A stretch of 64,000 nucleotides of DNA from JBJYIN01 sp046237015 (GTDB lineage Bacteria; Pseudomonadota; Gammaproteobacteria; Enterobacterales; Enterobacteriaceae), in contig NZ_JBJYIN010000011.1 in assembly GCF_046237015.1 (NCBI RefSeq), positions 62,001-126,000 of the forward strand, read 5' to 3'. Shown one piece after another: positions 1 to 9,391 of this stretch. Under the pieces are notes generated by a model. The model searched no databases. It was not told the DNA's origin and saw nothing but the letters and a program-made list of their open reading frames with translations. Position 1 is the stretch's first letter. Each line of letters opens with the position of its first letter. The position numbers and the translations under genes were made by a program.

Positions 1-1917
1 CGCTTTACGGCCATCAGCAATCGCGGTGACGACCAGGTCGGCTCCGCGTACGGCGTCTCCGCCTGCAAAAATCTGCGGGTGATTGGTTTGGCAAGGGATG
101 TGGCCGCTGGCCGGTGCAGTAATATGTCCCCAGCTATCTAAACTGACATCCGCTTCTTCCAGCCAGGGCATGCTGTGTGCCTGAAAACCAAAGGCGGTGA
201 TCACGGCGTCGGCGGGTTGTATAAACTCGGAGCCAGGAATGGGGCGAGGGCGTCGACGTCCACTGGCATCGGGAGCGCCTAACTCTGTACGAATGAAGCT
301 GATACCACAAACGGCTCCCTGCTCGTTCAGGCAAATTTTTTGCGGTTGCACGTTGAACATAAATTCAGCGCCTTCCTCCCGGGAATTTTTCACTTCCTTT
401 TTTGAGCCAGGCATATTGGCTTCGTCACGACGGTATGCGCAGGTAACAGTGACCGCACCCTGGCGGACGGACGTTCGCAGGCAATCCATTGCCGTGTCTC
501 CGCCACCCAGAACCACTACGCGTTTTCCCTCCATAGAGATATAAGGTTCTTCTGCGAGTTCGGGTAATCCCATGATGTGTTTTGTGTTGGCAATAAGGAA
601 AGGGAGCGCATCGAAAACACCGGAAGCCTCTTCATTTTCAAGGCCTGCTTTCATTGAGCGATACGTGCCCACACCGAGAAATACCGTATCAAATTCGTTC
701 AGGATTTGAGTGAACGAGATATCTTTACCTATTTCGGTATTTAATTGAAATTCGATCCCCATTGCGCTGAACACTTCACGGCGGTGGGTTAGAACGTGTT
801 TATCCAGTTTGAAAGAAGGAATGCCAAACGTCAGGAGCCCGCCGATTTCAGGGTGGCGATCGAACACGACTGCCTGAACTCCATTGCGTGCCAGAACGTC
901 GGCACAGGCCAACCCCGCAGGCCCCGCGCCAATAATGGCGGCCCGTTTGCCGCTTGGCACCACCTGCGTCATATCCGGTGTCCAACCCATTTTCATTGCG
1001 GTATCGGTAATGTAACGCTCTATGTTGCCGACGGTGACCGCTCCGTATTCTTTGCCCAGCGTACAGGAACCTTCACATAGCCGATCTTGCGGGCAAACCC
1101 GGCCACAAATTTCCGGTAGGCTGCTGGTCTGGTGAGAGAGTTCGACGGCTTCCAGAATCCGTCCTTGCTTGGCCAGATTTAATAATTCAGGAATATTGTT
1201 GTGTAGTGGGCAGGTCCACTCACAGATAGAATGTTTTCCACAAGCGAGGCAGCGATCGGCCTGATCCTGAGTTTGTTGCGGGGTGAAGCCGTGATAAATC
1301 TCATCGAAAGTGGTTTTTCGTTGAACCAACGGTTTCTTTTCCGCATCAAGTCGTGGCCAATTTTTTCTGTGATTCAGTGGGTTACGTGGCTCGGATTTGC
1401 CTGTGGGGATTGAGCGTTGCCAGTGTGAGGAAGAACGTAGTGCCATGTTTTGCTGTTTCTCACGGCGTCGGGCTTCTAATATTTGTTCGCTCACTAGCTG
1501 TAGCGCCTGTGTCGGGCAGGCTTCTACACAGGCCTGTCCCTGTGGGCGATCGGCACAAAGATCGCATTTATGGGCGGCGGCGGTGCGCGTTGTTCTGTCG
1601 GTTACCACCGACATCGCACCAAATGGGCAGGCTAATACACAGGTTTTGCAACCGATGCACTTTTCTTTAATGATTTGAATACTATCGTTTTTTCTTACCA
1701 ATGCTTGCGTTGGGCAAACGCTGGCGCAGGGTGCGTCTTCACAGTGGCGACAGGTAACGGCGGAGCGTAATTCGTGCGAATTAAAAGCCTTTATCCTTGG
1801 CTGGAACATGTCTACGCTGGTTGGATACTGCTCGTCGTTGTGTGAAATCACACAGGCAATTTCACAGGCGCGACACCCCATACAGTCCTGAGCACTGACA
1901 ATAACAAACCGATTCAT
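1..1917 (-). CDS. aegA: AegA-like Fe-S/FAD oxidoreductase (3' end off window)
   Basis: Predicted cytoplasmic electron-transfer protein joining a polyferredoxin N-terminus to a GltD-like NADPH/FAD module. It starts MNRFVIVSAQDCMGC at 1917 and stays open to the left edge (639 codons seen; recalled E. coli AegA is about 659), so only some 20 residues are missing. Residues 12-150 hold four cysteine clusters, including CMGCRACEIAC, CRHCEDAPCASVCP and CIGCKTCVLACP. A further cysteine motif (CLACGKHSICEWTC) begins the GltD-like part. An FAD-binding GAGPAGLACADVL and an NADPH-type VVLGGGDTAMDC follow. The family (AegA/YgfT) is linked in E. coli to formate-dependent urate degradation; that role is by analogy, since no urate genes are in view. 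Confidence 0.85.
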   Translation of the reverse strand, partial: MNRFVIVSAQDCMGCRACEIACVISHNDEQYPTSVDMFQPRIKAFNSHELRSAVTCRHCEDAPCASVCPTQALVRKNDSIQIIKEKCIGCKTCVLACPFGAMSVVTDRTTRTAAAHKCDLCADRPQGQACVEACPTQALQLVSEQILEARRREKQQNMALRSSSHWQRSIPTGKSEPRNPLNHRKNWPRLDAEKKPLVQRKTTFDEIYHGFTPQQTQDQADRCLACGKHSICEWTCPLHNNIPELLNLAKQGRILEAVELSHQTSSLPEICGRVCPQDRLCEGSCTLGKEYGAVTVGNIERYITDTAMKMGWTPDMTQVVPSGKRAAIIGAGPAGLACADVLARNGVQAVVFDRHPEIGGLLTFGIPSFKLDKHVLTHRREVFSAMGIEFQLNTEIGKDISFTQILNEFDTVFLGVGTYRSMKAGLENEEASGVFDALPFLIANTKHIMGLPELAEEPYISMEGKRVVVLGGGDTAMDCLRTSVRQGAVTVTCAYRRDEANMPGSKKEVKNSREEGAEFMFNVQPQKICLNEQGAVCGISFIRTELGAPDASGRRRPRPIPGSEFIQPADAVITAFGFQAHSMPWLEEADVSLDSWGHITAPASGHIPCQTNHPQIFAGGDAVRGADLVVTAIADGRKA

Positions 1918-2338
1918 ACCCTCTCCCCACACAATATACCTAAAAGGAACACAGAGGTGACGAAGTAAGCACAGGCTGTCAGGCCGGATTTTACTGCGCA
2001 CAAACACATTAAATGTAAGCGCTCACTTACATTTAGGGCGATATTCTCTGATTGTTAGCGTTCGATTTTTTGTCTGGTCACCCAGAAAGTGGTTTGGAAG
2101 GGGTTGGCAAGGATCTCGTCAGGAGAAAATACAACTATCCCCCCATTTATTACCATCCATCCTAATGATTCTGATGGACTGTTATTTTGATGTGGCGCAT
2201 GTAAAAAGCGGGTTAATATTAAATCATTCGATAAAAATGTCGAATCGATTCAGTCTGTTGTGTCTCCCTTATCAGGGCTATTTTATTTGCCATTTTGAAC
2301 GTGGACAGTGCTAGCACTAACGCCACTGGGATAGGCTT
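1918..2338. other. intergenic region between aegA and smvA starts/ends
   Basis: 421 bp with no convincing ORF. It contains the aegA upstream region and one strong inverted repeat (listed separately at 2010-2035). I see no clear terminator for the smvA-like gene, which ends at 2339, and nothing else I can name. Confidence 0.6.
2010..2035. promoter_or_regulatory. perfect inverted repeat upstream of aegA (candidate operator)
   Basis: TAAATGTAAG and CTTACATTTA form 10-bp perfect arms around a 6-bp spacer (CGCTCA), about 95 bp upstream of the aegA start. The size and symmetry fit a dimeric regulator site, and there is no T-tract to suggest a terminator. The regulator is unknown. Confidence 0.45.
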
Positions 2339-3844
2339 TTAGTGAGAATCGTGTGTGTTATAAGGCACATATTTCCGGTGACACGTTTTCCAGACGATAA
2401 CCGAAGCTATCAGGAGTATTAGCGTTGCTGCGGCTAGAACGACGGAGAACCCTTTATCAAACGCGGCATGTGCTTGTAATGTGATTGCCATTCTGGCGTT
2501 TTCAGATAATGATTCAGCGAAAATGAGCGCCTCATCCAGGCTGTCATAGGCGGTTTCTGGCGCATTTATGCCAACTGGCGCAATGAAGGTTGTTGAATAA
2601 ACAAAAGACAGCACGCTTCCCATTAGCGTGACGCCTGTCGCTCCGCCCAACTCATAGGAAACTTCCTCAATGGATGCCGCCATGCCAGCCTGAGCGGCTG
2701 GCGCAACATGCATAATTGTGCTGGAGGCTGCGGTCATCACGGAACCGATGCCTGCACCAAGTACCATCAGGCTGGCAATTTGTGCCCCGATTGCGGCATC
2801 GTGTAGTAACAGATAGCTTCCCATGCCCAGCCCGGAAACCAAGAGCGCGCCCGATAATAATTTTCCACTATTTACCTTGGGCAACAATTTGCCTGTTAGT
2901 GGCCCGGCAATGAGCGAGGCGATCGATAATGGAAGAACAAACATTCCAGCTTCTAATGGAGATAGCCCAGTCACTAATTGCAATCGTTGGGTAAATGCCA
3001 GCTCCATACCGATAAGCGCAGCGGCAGCCACGATGGCAGAGGCAACGGCGGCAGAGAAGGCTCGGCGACGAAAAATAGAGAAATCGATTAATGGGTATTC
3101 GCTGTTGCGTTGGCGACGAACAAAACTGGCGATAAAAGCCAAACCTATAACCAGCGCGATAACGGTATCTTGATAAGACGGTACGCGTTTCCCCATTTCT
3201 TTTATTGCGTAAGTTACGCCAATTAATCCAACCATAATCAGCAATGAACCCACAAGGTCCCAGCGGTGAGACGAATGGCCGGGATGATGTGGGATAACAA
3301 TGCTTCCCACAATAATCGCAATCAGAACAACGGGGACATTGATAAGGAAAACGGAGCCCCACCAGAAATATTCAAGCAATATTCCCCCCATCACTGGCCC
3401 AAATGCGGCACCACCTGATGCAACGGATGCCCATATACCAATCGCCAGCGCTCGTTCTTTTTCATCGGTGAACGTAAGGCGAATAATAGAGAGCGTTGCT
3501 GGCATCATCATTGCTGCACCGATGGCAAGCAGCGCTCGTGCGGCAATCAGAAAATTAGGTGTCGGTGAATAGGCGGCGCATAGCGACGCGGTGCCGAAGA
3601 TAACTAATCCTTTGATAAATAACGGTTTATGTCCTATTTTATCGCCCAGCGTTCCCATACCAAGCAATAATCCAGAGGCAACCAGCGCATAAATGTTGAG
3701 TATCCATAATTTAGCGGAAGCAGAGGCTTGCAGGTCATGCGTTAACCGAGGAAGCGCGGTATAAAGAACGGTCATATCAATGACGATCAGCAACAAGGCG
3801 CTTGATACGATGGCCAGAATCAGCCACTTTTTTGGTGCTTGCAT
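2339..3844 (-). CDS. smvA: SmvA/QacA-type 14-TM MFS drug efflux transporter
   Basis: Inner-membrane proton-coupled multidrug exporter of the DHA2 family. The 501-residue length and about 14 hydrophobic segments match SmvA/QacA. Visible motifs are the TM1 segment with IDMTVLYTALPRL, the loop GDKIGHKPLF (MFS motif A) and the mid-protein GPVMGGILLEYFWWGSVFLI (motif C-like). SmvA proteins export methyl viologen, acriflavine and cationic biocides in other enterobacteria; the substrate here is inferred. A TetR gene is read divergently 96 bp away, as for smvA-smvR in Klebsiella and Salmonella (recalled). Confidence 0.85.
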   Translation of the reverse strand: MQAPKKWLILAIVSSALLLIVIDMTVLYTALPRLTHDLQASASAKLWILNIYALVASGLLLGMGTLGDKIGHKPLFIKGLVIFGTASLCAAYSPTPNFLIAARALLAIGAAMMMPATLSIIRLTFTDEKERALAIGIWASVASGGAAFGPVMGGILLEYFWWGSVFLINVPVVLIAIIVGSIVIPHHPGHSSHRWDLVGSLLIMVGLIGVTYAIKEMGKRVPSYQDTVIALVIGLAFIASFVRRQRNSEYPLIDFSIFRRRAFSAAVASAIVAAAALIGMELAFTQRLQLVTGLSPLEAGMFVLPLSIASLIAGPLTGKLLPKVNSGKLLSGALLVSGLGMGSYLLLHDAAIGAQIASLMVLGAGIGSVMTAASSTIMHVAPAAQAGMAASIEEVSYELGGATGVTLMGSVLSFVYSTTFIAPVGINAPETAYDSLDEALIFAESLSENARMAITLQAHAAFDKGFSVVLAAATLILLIASVIVWKTCHRKYVPYNTHDSH

Positions 3845-3909
3845 TTATTCAACCTGTGAGTCGTTTTTCGTCTGTCCGATGTGGTGGTGATGATATAGAA
3901 TCTCTTTTC

Positions 3910-3925
3910 AAATACAAACGTATTT
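3910..3925. promoter_or_regulatory. inverted repeat in smvA-tetR divergent promoter (candidate SmvR operator)
   Basis: AAATAC-AAAC-GTATTT lies 15 bp before the TetR start and 65 bp before the smvA start, where a TetR dimer could repress both genes. The arms are only 6 bp and the assignment is inference from position. Confidence 0.4.
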
Positions 3926-3940
3926 TAAAATGGAGATGCA

Positions 3941-4495
3941 ATGGGACGCCATAAAGTCATTAATCCGGCGACGATACTGGATGCTGCCGAGCAGATTGTC
4001 AGAACTCAGGGGATAGCAGCACTGACGATTGATGCTGTTGCAAAATCGGCGGGCATTACTAAAGGCGGAGTGCAGTCGAGTTTCGGGACAAAGGATGCCC
4101 TGATCGATGCGATGTATAAGCGCTGGGAAGGCGAGTTCGACGTAATGACTTCATCCTTAATGGGGGGAGATACCAGCCCTCAGGCACGTATTCGGGCTCA
4201 TATTGACGTGACTCGTCAGGCTGATGCAGTGGAATGCGATCGTGCTGCGGGTATGATGGCCGCACTGTTAAAAATGCCAGATTATTTATTAAAATCAAAA
4301 AATTGGTATGCAACAAGGCTAGCAGGGCTGGATTTAAATACGCAGGAAGGCCGAGAGGCTCGTCTTGCTTTCCTCGCTTCTGAAGGCATATTTATGCTGC
4401 GTTCATTTGGATTTATGGCAGTGGATGATGAAACCTGGCAAGACGTGTTTGACGATATCACCGCCATGATGCCTAACCCGTCGTCTCGTGTATAG
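3941..4495 (+). CDS. smvR: TetR-family repressor, SmvR-like
   Basis: 184-residue DNA-binding repressor. The N-terminal TetR helix-turn-helix covers residues 8-55 (ATILDAAEQIVRTQGIAALT...AVAKSAGITKGGVQSSFGTK). The remainder is a helical ligand-binding domain without further recognisable motifs. Divergence from the SmvA-type pump suggests it represses that pump and is released by cationic antiseptic-like ligands. The start at GGAGATGCAATGG is supported by GGAG 6-7 bases upstream. The SmvR name is by context and family; sequence-level orthology is not proven. Confidence 0.7.
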   Translation: MGRHKVINPATILDAAEQIVRTQGIAALTIDAVAKSAGITKGGVQSSFGTKDALIDAMYKRWEGEFDVMTSSLMGGDTSPQARIRAHIDVTRQADAVECDRAAGMMAALLKMPDYLLKSKNWYATRLAGLDLNTQEGREARLAFLASEGIFMLRSFGFMAVDDETWQDVFDDITAMMPNPSSRV

Positions 4496-4608
4496 AAGAT
4501 CGTAAATCGTAAGACGTATAACGACCTCATCGCTCTTGCTGAAAGAAACAAAGGAAGCGTTGGTTTTTAGTTAGCATGATATTCCCAACAGGCTGATAAA
4601 ACGGTTAA

Positions 4609-5016
4609 TCAACACGATGATATGTCGTTGATTTGTTGTTGAGCGGTGACGATATTCTCTAGATTCTCTTCAATCCAATCGGATAATCCTCTGACTTTTT
4701 CACTCACCTCTTTTCCCAGTGGTGTTAGGCTGTATTCCACATGTGGCGGTACAACAGGATAAGAGATGCGTAGGATAAATCCATCGTTCTCTAGATTTTG
4801 TAAGGTCTGTGCCAGCATTCGTTCACTCACGCCCCCAATTTTACGTCTTAGCTGGCTGAAGCGGTGCGTTCCTTCCATCAGTGCAACCAGGATTAGCACG
4901 CCCCAGCGGCTAGTAACGTGGCTCAGTATTTGCCGTGATGGGCACTTTTCAGCGAAAAGGTTGCCTTTAGACATCATGGTGGCAGAGGTATCCACATTGC
5001 TTATTTGTGCCGACAT
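4609..5016 (-). CDS. ytfH: HxlR-family transcriptional regulator (YtfH-like)
   Basis: 135-residue winged-helix regulator. The HxlR domain spans residues 23-115, with a cysteine near the start of the domain (KCPSRQIL) and the recognisable SQLRRKIGGVSERMLAQTLQ helix-turn-helix and wing. Divergent from qorB across 87 bp, like the ytfH-ytfG pair of E. coli. The conserved cysteine and the quinone reductase partner suggest response to electrophiles or quinones, as for QorR/YodB relatives; this is inference. Confidence 0.75.
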   Translation of the reverse strand: MSAQISNVDTSATMMSKGNLFAEKCPSRQILSHVTSRWGVLILVALMEGTHRFSQLRRKIGGVSERMLAQTLQNLENDGFILRISYPVVPPHVEYSLTPLGKEVSEKVRGLSDWIEENLENIVTAQQQINDISSC

Positions 5017-5037
5017 TACACTTACCTTTTTGTGCGT

Positions 5038-5050
5038 ACTTACTTTAAGT
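5038..5050. promoter_or_regulatory. short palindrome between hxlR and qorB
   Basis: ACTTA-CTT-TAAGT sits in the divergent promoter gap, 54 bp before the qorB start. HxlR regulators often use short symmetric sites of this kind, but the arms are only 5 bp, so this is tentative. Confidence 0.3.
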
Positions 5051-5103
5051 TAGCTTTGTAGATATTATGCCAGCCTGTGTTAACCAAAGAAAGGAACTTA
5101 ATG

Positions 5104-5955
5104 ATGATCGCAATTACAGGTGCCTCTGGCCAATTAGGCCGTTTAGTGATTGAACAACTGTTAAATAACGTGCCAGCGAATGACATTCTGGCGCTGGTAC
5201 GGGATGTGAATAAGGTTGCCGATCTCGCCGCTCGCGGCGTTCAGGTTAAAGCAGCTGACTACAATCAGCCAGAAGCATTGCTTTCTGCATTACAAGGCGT
5301 TGATAAAGTATTACTGATTTCCTCCAGTGAAGTGGGTAAGCGTGCAACTCAGCATCGCAATGTGATTGACGCGGCCGTAAAAGCGAACGTTAAATTACTG
5401 GCTTACACCAGTCTTCTGCATGCAGATACCTCACCGCTTGCGTTAGCGGAAGAACACAAGCAGACCGAAGCGTTATTGAACGATTCAGGTTTACCGCATG
5501 TGCTGTTGCGCAATGGCTGGTATACCGAAAACTATGCTGCCAGTATCCCTGCGGCACTGGAACACGGTGTATTTATCGGTAGTGCGGGCGAAGGAAAAAT
5601 CACCTCTGCAACGCGTGAAGACTTCGCCGCCGCTGCGGTCGCGGTGCTGACGCAAGAAGGGCAAGCTGGAAAAGTTTACGAACTGGCTGGTGATGAGTCT
5701 TATACATTGACCGATCTTGCAGCAGAAATCAGCAAACAATCAGGTAAACAGATCGGTTATCAAAATCTTTCTGAAGCGGAGTTCACCGCTGCGCTGGTTT
5801 CCGCCGGACTCCCCGATGTGTTCGCACAAATTATTGCAGATTCAGATGTTGGTGCATCCAAAGGTGGTTTGTTCGATGACGGTAAGCAATTGAGCCGTCT
5901 GATTGGCCGCCCAACAACATCGCTGTCAGCCGTCGTAAAAGCGGCGCTGAAATAA
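5104..5955 (+). CDS. qorB: NAD(P)H:quinone oxidoreductase, QorB (YtfG)
   Basis: Atypical SDR/NmrA-family enzyme that reduces quinones with NADPH in the cytoplasm. The Rossmann motif GASGQLGRLVIEQL lies at residues 6-19, and long stretches match recalled E. coli QorB (LLISSSEVG, AYTSLLHADTSPL, LLRNGWYTENY, DSDVGASKGGLFDD). I chose the second of two adjacent ATGs (5104) because it gives the family N-terminus MIAITGA and an 8-base spacing from AAGGA; 5101 is equally possible in practice. Length 283 residues, close to 286 in E. coli. Likely controlled by the divergent HxlR gene. Confidence 0.88.
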   Translation: MIAITGASGQLGRLVIEQLLNNVPANDILALVRDVNKVADLAARGVQVKAADYNQPEALLSALQGVDKVLLISSSEVGKRATQHRNVIDAAVKANVKLLAYTSLLHADTSPLALAEEHKQTEALLNDSGLPHVLLRNGWYTENYAASIPAALEHGVFIGSAGEGKITSATREDFAAAAVAVLTQEGQAGKVYELAGDESYTLTDLAAEISKQSGKQIGYQNLSEAEFTAALVSAGLPDVFAQIIADSDVGASKGGLFDDGKQLSRLIGRPTTSLSAVVKAALK

Positions 5956-5970
5956 GAGAGTAAAGTGACA

Positions 5971-6007
5971 TTTAAAAAATCGGCCCAGCGATAATGTTGG
6001 GCCGATT
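5971..6007 (-). terminator. terminator of mnmE
   Basis: AATCGGCCCA and TGGGCCGATT form a 10-bp stem with a 10-base loop, followed in the minus direction by a run of six T. It lies 48 bp after the mnmE stop and also ends convergent qorB transcripts. Confidence 0.8.
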
Positions 6008-6054
6008 GCATCGGCTGTAGCGTGTCATTGGAAACCATATCGGGGGAGAGCGAA

Positions 6055-7419
6055 TCACTTCCCAATACAGAAGCTCGAAAAAATTCGTCCTAGTAGGTCA
6101 TCAGAGGTGAATTCCCCCGTGATTTCACTTAGCGCTTGCTGAGCCAGTCGTAGCTCTTCTGCCAGTAGTTCGCCAGCGTAGGCGCTTACCAGCTGTTCTT
6201 TGCCTTGAATCAGATGTTGCGCAGCTTGTTCCAATGCCTGTAGGTGGCGGCGGCGAGCGATAAAACCACCCTCTGTATTGCTGGTGAAACCCATACTCTG
6301 CTTGAGGTGATCGCGCAGCGTGTCCACGCCTTCTCCGGTACGGGCGGATAATCTAATAAGTGAGTGAGTGCTTACATTTTCTATGCCGAGCGCTTCACCT
6401 GTAATATCCGCTTTGTTACGTACTACCGTAATTGGCAGGTTTTTGGGTAAGCGAGCCATAAATTCTGGCCAGATAGCTGAGGGTTCTACCGCCGATGTGG
6501 TTGTACCATCGACCATGAATAATACTCGGTCGGCTTGTTCGATTTCCTGCCAGGCGCGTTCAATACCGATGCGCTCCACTTCGTCATTGGCATGACGCAA
6601 ACCGGCAGTATCAATGATATGAAGCGGCATACCATCAATGTGAATGTGTTCGCGTAACACATCGCGAGTCGTGCCTGCGATATCGGTCACGATCGCCGCT
6701 TCTCGACCAGCCAGCGCATTAAGCAGACTGGATTTCCCCGCGTTAGGTCTTCCGGCAATCACAACTTTCATTCCTTCACGCAGCAGGCTGCCCTGATGGG
6801 CTTCGGTTCTTACGGCATCTAAATCTAACATAACGCCGTTTAGCTGAGCTTCAATTTTTCCATCGGAAAGGAAGTCTATCTCTTCATCAGGGAAATCAAT
6901 CGCCGCCTCAACGTAGATTCGCAGGTGAGTAAGTGCTTCCACTAGCTGATTTATGCGTGTAGAAAATGCGCCTTGCAGTGAATTTAATGCGGAGCGGGCA
7001 GCCTGCTCGGAGCTTGCATCAATCAGATCGGCAATGGCTTCGGCCTGTGCCAGATCGAGTTTATCGTTTAGGAAGGCGCGCTCAGAGAATTCGCCGGGGC
7101 GTGCAATACGCACATTCGGCAACGTCAAAATACGCTGTAGAAGCAAATCAAGAATAACCGGGCCACCATGACCCTGAAATTCAAGCACGTCTTCGCCAGT
7201 AAAGGAATTTGGGCCGGGAAACCAGATAGCAATACCTTGATCGAGTGTCGTGCCATCAGTATCCCGAAATGGCAGATAATCGGCGTGACGCGGTTTAGGA
7301 AGCTTGCCTAAAACGGCATTAGCCACGGCTGAAGCCGCCTGACCGGAAACCCGTAAAATACCTACGCCACCGCGTCCCGGTGGCGTGGCTTGGGCAACGA
7401 TGGTATCGGTACTACTCAT
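6055..7419 (-). CDS. mnmE: tRNA modification GTPase MnmE (TrmE)
   Basis: GTPase that with MnmG installs the cmnm5 group on U34 of tRNAs. 454 residues, full family length. The N-terminal tetrahydrofolate-binding domain (residues 1-120, TPPGRGGVGILRVSG) precedes a helical domain holding the inserted G domain: P-loop GRPNAGKSSLLN near residue 223, DTAGL, and NKAD. The hallmark C-terminal motif FCIGK ends the protein. It lies downstream of yidC, separated by a hairpin, in the standard enterobacterial order. Confidence 0.98.
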   Translation of the reverse strand: MSSTDTIVAQATPPGRGGVGILRVSGQAASAVANAVLGKLPKPRHADYLPFRDTDGTTLDQGIAIWFPGPNSFTGEDVLEFQGHGGPVILDLLLQRILTLPNVRIARPGEFSERAFLNDKLDLAQAEAIADLIDASSEQAARSALNSLQGAFSTRINQLVEALTHLRIYVEAAIDFPDEEIDFLSDGKIEAQLNGVMLDLDAVRTEAHQGSLLREGMKVVIAGRPNAGKSSLLNALAGREAAIVTDIAGTTRDVLREHIHIDGMPLHIIDTAGLRHANDEVERIGIERAWQEIEQADRVLFMVDGTTTSAVEPSAIWPEFMARLPKNLPITVVRNKADITGEALGIENVSTHSLIRLSARTGEGVDTLRDHLKQSMGFTSNTEGGFIARRRHLQALEQAAQHLIQGKEQLVSAYAGELLAEELRLAQQALSEITGEFTSDDLLGRIFSSFCIGK

Positions 7420-7440
7420 GATCTTCTCTCTGTAATTGGT

Positions 7441-7473
7441 TAAAAAATAAGGCGGTCAATGACCGCCTTATTT
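7441..7473 (-). terminator. hairpin between yidC and mnmE
   Basis: AAATAAGGCGGTC pairs with GACCGCCTTATTT (13-bp stem, 3-base loop). In the minus direction it is followed by TTTTTTA, giving a good intrinsic terminator for the rpmH-rnpA-yidD-yidC unit, probably partial because mnmE starts only about 25 bp later. Confidence 0.75.
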
Positions 7474-7499
7474 TCGTTATTGCTGTGGCAATCTGATGA

Positions 7500-9131
7500 T
7501 TATTTCTTCTCGCGGCTATGCAAGCCACGTTTTTCTAAACCGCGGTAGATCAACTGTTGCTGGATGATCGTTACCAGGTTGCTGACGATATAGTACATCA
7601 CCAAGCCAGATGGGAACCACAGGAAGAACACCGTGAAAATCACTGGCATGTAAGTCATGATTTTCTGCTGCATTGGGTCGGTCACGGTGGTCGGTGACAT
7701 CTTCTGGATGAAGAACATTGTCACGCCCATCAGGATCGGCAAAATGTAGTACGGGTCTTGCGCTGACAGGTCATGGATCCATAAAGCAAACGGCGCATGA
7801 CGCAGTTCGACGGAGCCCATCAACATGTAGTACAGCGCCAGGAAGATTGGCATCTGAATCAGTAACGGGAAGCAACCACCCAGCGGATTGACTTTTTCAG
7901 ATTTGTACAGCGCCATCATTTCCTGGCTCATGCGCTGTTTATCGTCACCAATGCGCTCACGCATCGCCTGCAATTTTGGTTGCAGCATACGCATTTTCGC
8001 CATGGACGTGTATTGCGCCTTGGTCAGCGGATACATGATCCCACGTACGATAAAGGTGATGGCAATGATGGAGAAGCCCCAGTTACCGATGAAGCCGTGC
8101 AGGAATTTCAACAGCTTAAACAGCGGCTGAGAGATAAACCATAACCAGCCGTAATCTACGGTTAAATCTAAATGTGGTGCGACTGCCGCCATTTTGTCCT
8201 GAATTTCCGGGCCAACCCATAGCGTGGCATTCAGGTTTTGTTGGCTACCCGCGCCAACGACAAGCGGTGTGGCTTTGAAGCCGATAGCGGCCTGACCATT
8301 CCCCAGATTGCTGGTATAGAACGTATTGGCACCTGCCGTCGTCGGGATCCAAGCCGTAGCGAAATATTGCTGCAACATGGCAACCCAGCCACCGTTGGTG
8401 GTGATGTTCAGGTTCTCTTCCATATCGCTGAAGCTGTACTTCTTGTACTTATCTTCGCTTGATGAGAACGCGGCACCACGGTAAGTATGTAGCGCAAAGT
8501 TGCTGCTACCAGTATCGCGATGTTTAGGCAAATCGATGGATTGTTTTAACTGACCGAACAGTGTCAGTTCCAGCGGCTGCGCACTGGTGTTGTTGACGTT
8601 GTAGTCAACGTTTAGCGCATAATCGCCACGTTTCAGAACAAACGTTTTGGTATAGATGACACCGTCTGCCGCCGTATAGGTCATCGGAATGCGCAATTCG
8701 TCTTGCTCTTCCGCCAGCTCAAAGTGATCTTGTGTAACAGTGAACAGTGGGCGTGGGCCATTGGCCGGGTTATCCGGGCCATTCTTGCCTGTTAAGCCGC
8801 TTTGTGCCTGATAGGTGAACTCTGGTGAGGTCTCCAACAGCAAAAAGGGTTTATCTGACCCCAGAGTGTCTGGATAAGCTTGCAAATGAGCTTGTTCAAT
8901 GTCACCACCACGAGTGTTGATGGTCAGAGACAGCACATCGGTTTTCACGGTGATCAGTTGACCCTGACCACTGGTCGGTACGCCCTGGTTAGTATCACCG
9001 GGTGCTGCATTCGTTGCCTGCTGTATGGCTTGCGTGGTTGCCGGCGGATTTTTGTCCGTTTCCCAGGCTTGCCAGATCATAAAGGTTACGAATAGCAGAG
9101 CGATGAGAAGAAGATTGCGTTGCGAATCCAT
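7500..9131 (-). CDS. yidC: membrane protein insertase YidC
   Basis: Inner-membrane insertase that works alone or with SecYEG. 543 residues. An N-terminal membrane anchor (LLLIALLFVTFMIWQAW) and a large periplasmic domain (about residues 55-340) precede the conserved five-TM core, with MYPLTKAQYTSMAKMRMLQP, the cytoplasmic loop and GGCFPLLIQMPIFLALYYML all visible. It follows yidD with a 2-bp gap on the minus strand, as in E. coli. The start MDSQRNLLLI is the canonical one. Confidence 0.98.
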   Translation of the reverse strand: MDSQRNLLLIALLFVTFMIWQAWETDKNPPATTQAIQQATNAAPGDTNQGVPTSGQGQLITVKTDVLSLTINTRGGDIEQAHLQAYPDTLGSDKPFLLLETSPEFTYQAQSGLTGKNGPDNPANGPRPLFTVTQDHFELAEEQDELRIPMTYTAADGVIYTKTFVLKRGDYALNVDYNVNNTSAQPLELTLFGQLKQSIDLPKHRDTGSSNFALHTYRGAAFSSSEDKYKKYSFSDMEENLNITTNGGWVAMLQQYFATAWIPTTAGANTFYTSNLGNGQAAIGFKATPLVVGAGSQQNLNATLWVGPEIQDKMAAVAPHLDLTVDYGWLWFISQPLFKLLKFLHGFIGNWGFSIIAITFIVRGIMYPLTKAQYTSMAKMRMLQPKLQAMRERIGDDKQRMSQEMMALYKSEKVNPLGGCFPLLIQMPIFLALYYMLMGSVELRHAPFALWIHDLSAQDPYYILPILMGVTMFFIQKMSPTTVTDPMQQKIMTYMPVIFTVFFLWFPSGLVMYYIVSNLVTIIQQQLIYRGLEKRGLHSREKK

Positions 9132-9133
9132 CG

Positions 9134-9391
9134 TTAATGTTCTCTGTTATTGTCGGTTTTTGGCGGTACGGGATCATCACCACCAGGGTTCAAAGGGTGG
9201 CATTTTAATACGCGTTTGAGCGTCAACCAACTGCCTTTTATCATGCCAAACCTGCTTATTGCCTCAATTCCGTATTGTGAACATGTCGGCCGGAACCGAC
9301 AATGTGGTCCAAGTAACGGACTGATAACGAGTTGATAGCCGCGTATCAACCCGATCAGCAGGCGGGAGCCAAACGGCAGTGCCGACGCCAT
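9134..9391 (-). CDS. yidD: membrane protein insertion efficiency factor YidD
   Basis: 85-residue protein of the YidD family that assists insertion by YidC at the inner membrane. Diagnostic motifs are LIRGYQLVISPLLGPHCRF, the cysteine-rich RPTCSQYG and LKCHPLNPGGDDPVP. It overlaps the 3' end of rnpA by 37 bp and ends just before yidC, so the three are translated from one message. Confidence 0.96.
   Translation of the reverse strand: MASALPFGSRLLIGLIRGYQLVISPLLGPHCRFRPTCSQYGIEAISRFGMIKGSWLTLKRVLKCHPLNPGGDDPVPPKTDNNREH

Noticed and set aside
1231..1678. Several plus-strand ORFs of 60-105 codons
   Set aside because: They overlap the aegA coding sequence in antisense, whose cysteine motifs are unmistakable.
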